This document shows, piece after piece, positions 60,162 through 64,000 of a DNA stretch of 64,000 nt; position 1 is the first letter of the stretch; every line of letters starts with the position of its first letter. The notes under the pieces were generated by a model that worked only from the letters and a program-made list of their open reading frames with translations, searched no databases and was not told where the DNA came from. Origin of the DNA: Blasia pusilla (taxonomy: Eukaryota; Marchantiophyta; Marchantiopsida; Blasiales); contig CM114274.1 in assembly GCA_050084515.1 (NCBI GenBank), forward strand, positions 10,788,001 through 10,852,000, written 5' to 3'. The translations under genes and the position numbers were made by a program.

Positions 60162-61574
60162 TTGCTGAAAAGGGAGAGGCTGATGGGTGACCCCGGGCCG
60201 GGGGAAGAAGCCTCATCGCCTAGGAGACCCAACCATCTAGTTCTCACCGAAGACCATCTCCTATCTCTAGCTATCCCCCTAAGACAATGGATGGAAGAAG
60301 ATAGTAATCATTTTGCTGCATTAGTACTAGAGAAGATAGAAAAGTTAATTAGTATTGTCAAAGAACCTGTCGCCGAACGATGCTTCGCTCATGAACGTCA
60401 GTTGTACTTGGTGATGACCCAGTACTTCTATTTATGGGAGGAAAACATGGCAGGTAGATTGAGGGCACATTCACACTTCCATAGGAATTAGGAAGATCCA
60501 ACTTTCTCTCCATGGATTCTTACCCTGTAGCAGTCTTGGGTGCGCAACCAAGCTCACAAATCCCAAGAGGGACTCATGGAAGCCTCCCGACCATCCGCTC
60601 GAGATCAGCAAGTAGATCGACGCAATAAGCAACAAGAAGATCATCCATCTTGGAGACCGCCGGGTGTATCTCCCAGTCTTTGTCCTCAAACGAAGCCGAA
60701 GAGCAAGAAGAGGGACAGGAGTGCGCTCCCCAACACGTCTCCTGCCACTTCTCAATCGGACAAGGAGTCGACTTGGAATCCCTTTGGGGACGAGGGGGAA
60801 GAGGGGTCGGCCAAACCAACCAGATCTGAACCTCTACCTCCTCCTTCCCAAACATCAAGTCCGGGACCCAACAGCCAAACTTCCCCAATGGCTAATACTA
60901 GGAAGACACTGCTAAGATATCCCACGTTTGCGGGAGGATGAAGAGATGACGTTGACAACTTTGTGCTCGAATTTACCCATGTAGCTAAGGCTAATGGGGA
61001 AGGCTCGGAGGAAGATTTTCTATGAGTATTCTCGGGCATGCTAAAGAAGCGGGCAAGCCAGTGGTACGAGGGCCTAGGAGCGGGAGTCACTGAAACCTGG
61101 AAGAGGGTACTGGAGGCCTTTCTTCATGAGTTCCGCGACTTGGAGTTTGAGGACAAGCTTCGTGATTTAAAACGTAAGAAGAAGGAAACTCTTAGGGAAT
61201 ACACCCAAAGATTCCAAAGCCTCATAAACAAACTCGAACACACAACTACCTCGCAGTTGGTAGATTGGTTTGTGTCAAGACTATCCAAGGAAATGGACCG
61301 GTATTGCCGACGGGGCCAACGAGATTCCCTGGAAGCAGTCATTGCATTAGCAGAGGCGTACAAAGCCTCCGAGAAGTCCCGAAAAATGCGAAGATGGCAT
61401 CATCAACGACGAGGCTCTTTGCACACTAGTTCTTCCTCCGAGGACGAAGCGTCCTCTACGGGCACCGGAGCCTCTACCAACAACACCACGGTGTCCTCAA
61501 ACTCCGAAGAAGACCCAAAATCCAAATGGAAGAGAAAAAGCACACGCCACCGCTCTCCCAAGCGTGGATGTTAG
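60162..61574 (+). pseudogene. Ty3/gypsy gag, degenerate
   Basis: One reading frame spans the whole stretch but is cut by four in-frame stops (60489-60491, 60528-60530, 60939-60941 and 61023-61025). The last part holds the retrotransposon gag (capsid) domain: ASQWYEGLGAGVTETWKRVL, FLHEFRDLEFEDKLRDLKRK, LREYTQRFQSLINKLEH and EAVIALAEAYKASEKS, then a Ser/Lys-rich tail. Gag would form the cytoplasmic particle. No zinc knuckle is evident before the frame ends. Confidence 0.8.
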
Positions 61575-61624
61575 TGTCCCCCAAGACAAGGTGAGTTACC
61601 ATCAGGGAAGAGGAGTCCGATAGG

Positions 61625-62383
61625 ATGGCAACCGAAGAATCCTTGGAGTGGCCCAAGGAACTCCTGAACGAAGCTCTTGCTGTCACCATGAGGTCCAAGA
61701 CCCAGACCGTCGGGACAACCAAGGCGAGGGTAGGGGCTTCGTCTTTGCGTGAATTCAAAGACCCCAAGAAGAAAAGTGTTGGCACCTTCCTCGCCGGGAA
61801 GGCCATTCTCAAAGGAGATGTTGACCCCACCTTTGACCGAAGTCATCCCAAGTACTTCCATCAGGATGTCGAGGACCAAGTTCGTGCTCAAGTCCGCCGA
61901 GACCGAGGCCTAGAACGGGTGTCATAGCAGACAGTAGAGAACTCAAGGGCAGAAAAGGCGCCAGCAACACAAGCCATCATGACCTCGCCGCTGGTTTTAG
62001 AAGCCTATGACTTACTTAGGGACTTGGCATCCACGCCGGCGAATATCACCTTGTTACAGTTGTTAATGGATAACCCCGTTTACAACAAAATTTTGCAGCA
62101 GTGGAAGATGAGCCGCAGGAAACCCAAGAAGTCCTCAAAGAGTCTACCAGTAGTGGATTTATTCCGTATCGAAGTAGAAGATTTGGGAGCCCTAGAAGTA
62201 GAAGTCAAGATCGAGGGACACACCATCAAGAAAGTCCCCATTGACTCTGGGAGTGGAATCAATATTATGACGGAACAGACAGCCCATGCTCTGGGGTACA
62301 CGAAGTACGAGCCCACCGACAAATATCTACGATTCGCGGATCAGTCCCAGAACCCCTCGGACGGCTCACTCAGATTCCAATGA
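61625..62383 (+). pseudogene. Ty3/gypsy pol N-terminus with aspartic protease, degenerate
   Basis: The frame is broken by a TAG at 61925-61927. The second half contains the retropepsin-like region: IEVEDLGALEVEVKIEGHTI, KKVPIDSGSGINIM with the catalytic D-S-G, and TAHALGYTKYEPT. The frame is lost near 62340-62383 and continues in the +1 frame of the RT segment, so a frameshift separates protease from RT. Confidence 0.75.
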
Positions 62384-63872
62384 TGCTGGGGGGTGTTTTA
62401 TCTCTGTTGGATTATTAGTGTTGCAGCCCTTGACGGCCACTGGATACCCCTTGCTGATTGGAAGGCCCTGGCTCTACGGTGCGCGAGTGACCACCGACTG
62501 GAAAAGAAGACGGTTCACGTTCCAAGCTCTGGACCAGGTCCCAAAAAGACTCATCAAGATTTCATGGAAATCACGACCACCTGAAGGAGAAACGCCCCCG
62601 ACTGATGAGGACCATATGTTAGACCATGATCAAACCACAATTACTGAGTCCTCCTATACCGTATATTATTTAGAGTGCTATGAAATAGATGAAGAGTTGG
62701 CATCTAGGGAACAGAGGTCAACCCAAGAGGAAGAAAATCTAGGCCATAGCAAATTCCAATTTACGGAAAATAGGGTTCAGGTTAAGGACTATGTACAGGT
62801 CCCAATTACGAGTCAGAAGTCCTTACGCCTCTCGGCGAAATTGTCTCCTGCAGAACTCACTAAGTATAAAAACTTATTGCTTGAGTACTTGGATGTGTTT
62901 GGGTATTCCCTGGATGAAATGACAGGCATTCCAACACAGTATGGTGAGCACGGAATCGATCTAAAAGCATGCATTGTCTCGGTGCGGATGAGACAGTATC
63001 GCCTCAATCCTAAATACTCGTTGTTGGTCAAGGACAAAATTGAGCAGCCTATCAAAGCTGGAATAATTTACCCCGTGTTAAGTAGCGAGTGGGTGTCGCC
63101 CATTGTAATTGTACTCAAGAAGCAAACCGGGAAAATCAGGGTGTGCCAAGATTATCGGAAGTTGAATGCGGCCACCTTGAAGGACCATCATCCCCTACCC
63201 TTCACCGACAACAGTTTGGACAAAGTTGCGGGCCACAAGCGTTATACATTTCTGGACGGGTACTCAGGTTATAACCAAGTATCCATTAGGGAGAAAGATC
63301 GGCCCCTCACGACATTCACAACAAAGTGGAGCACCTTCGCGTATCGAGTAATTCCGTTTGGTTTGTGCAATGCGCCGGAAACCTTTCAGCGGATGATGAT
63401 CTCCATCTTCCAAGAGTATCTGCGGAAGTTCGTCGAAATTTTCCTCGACGACTTTTATATTTTCAGTATAGAAGTAGAGCATTTGCAAAAATCAGAATTA
63501 ACCCTGGCTCAATGTCACGAAGTGTATTTATCCCTCCATCTTGAAAAATCATATATTTCCATGAGACAAGGTATCTTGTTGGGACACCGAGTGTCTGCCC
63601 AAGGGATTGAGGTCGATAAGGCCAAAGTAGATATTATTGTAGCGTTGGAACCTCCCACGAATCTCAAAGAATTGAGAGGCTTCCTGGGCCACGTCGGATA
63701 CTATCGACGGTTTATTAAGGATTATGCTGTAAAAGCACGAGCCCTAACCGCGTTGCTTAAGAAGGCCACCGAATGGGAGTGGACCCCAACCTGCCAAGCA
63801 TCATTTGAAGCATTAAAACAAGCATTGCTTGTGGCTCCCATACTTTGGTCCCCTGATTGGACGAAACTCTAG
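62286..63872 (+). pseudogene. Ty3/gypsy reverse transcriptase, RNase H truncated
   Basis: A long frame carries the protease-RT linker (YPLLIGRPWLYGARVTTDW) and a full RT: VSPIVIVLKKQTGKIRVCQD, YRKLNAATLKDHHPLPFTD, FLDGYSGYNQVSI, PFGLCNAPETFQRMM, the active-site FLDDF (about 63441-63455), LLGHRVSAQGIEVD and RGFLGHVGYYRRFIKDYAVK. The usual Tyr before the Asp pair's Leu is Phe. The frame ends at TAG 63870-63872 right after APILWSPDW, where RNase H should begin, and GC-rich repeat replaces it. PBS and RT motifs suggest the OTA (Athila/Tat-type) branch rather than a chromovirus. Non-functional as it stands. Confidence 0.88.
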
Positions 63873-64000
63873 GCGGGCTTCCAACGCGCCATGCGGGCCT
63901 TGCACCCGCCTTGAGGCCACCATGCGGGCCCTATGTGGGCCTGAGCCCGCCCAATGGGAGCCAAGTTCGCCTTGCGGGACTACAAGTTGATGTTCTCACC
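63873..64000. repeat. GC-rich GCGGGC minisatellite at the gypsy break
   Basis: Words CATGCGGGCC, GCGGGCTT, GAGCCCGCCC and CACCCGCCTT fill the stretch, resembling the core of 55720-56225. It begins at the RT stop and may be the left part of another hAT-like copy inserted in pol; the window ends before a terminus appears. Confidence 0.55.

Overview
The window is nuclear DNA from a land plant. The evidence is multi-exon GT-AG genes for plant-specific families (BAHD acyltransferase, an IQM-type calmodulin-binding protein, a cytochrome P450 of the A-type/CYP71 clan), TTTAGGG-type interstitial telomeric sequence, and plant Mutator, Ty1/copia, Ty3/gypsy, hAT-like and Helitron-like remnants. The P450 has an extra early intron, and the gypsy RT resembles copies common in early-diverging plants. 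A non-seed plant (lycophyte or bryophyte) is therefore my guess, at low confidence. Exons are about 50% GC and sit in AT-rich, repeat-dominated intergenic DNA.

Layout: 1-~13140 is one large Mutator-like element (MULE). Its inverted terminal repeats match at 1-150 and 12812-12961. It holds a degenerate four-exon MURA/FAR1-type transposase (865-3891, +), a second degenerate multi-exon gene of unknown function with zinc-finger-like motifs (5916-9282, -), a captured fragment of a subtilase gene (10848-11436, +), and subterminal ~228-bp tandem repeats (11874-12560). Next come a retroelement scrap, a 600-bp solo LTR (14138-14737), an apparently intact BAHD acyltransferase (15740-18172, -), an AT-rich desert with a hAT-like element (20751-21119), and an apparently intact nine-exon IQM-like gene (24343-28570, -).

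From 29 to 50 kb no confident host gene is visible. This stretch holds at least four 3' ends of one LINE-like family, Helitron-like fragments, a coding-like fragment with a stop (35293-35891), a long fold-back (43410-43569), another solo LTR (44091-44720), a run of five small hairpins (46111-46273), palindrome-bearing tandem repeats (47630-48540) and a copia pol tail (48566-48715). A P450 gene with one apparent frameshift lies at 50546-53373 (+). It is followed by a tandem array of ~210-bp Helitron-like units, a degenerate telomeric block, a second hAT-like element filled with GC-rich minisatellite, a solo LTR nested in an older LTR of the same family, and a degenerate Ty3/gypsy element (PBS, gag, protease, RT) that breaks off in GC-rich repeat at the right edge.

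The host genes do not form a pathway or cluster. BAHD and P450 are both specialised-metabolism families but lie 32 kb apart, separated by the calmodulin-binding protein and repeats, so no functional link is claimed. The most distinctive signals are the composite gene-capturing MULE, the LTR family whose three copies each have an exact 4-bp target duplication (one nested in a relative), and the paired hAT-like elements carrying minisatellite.
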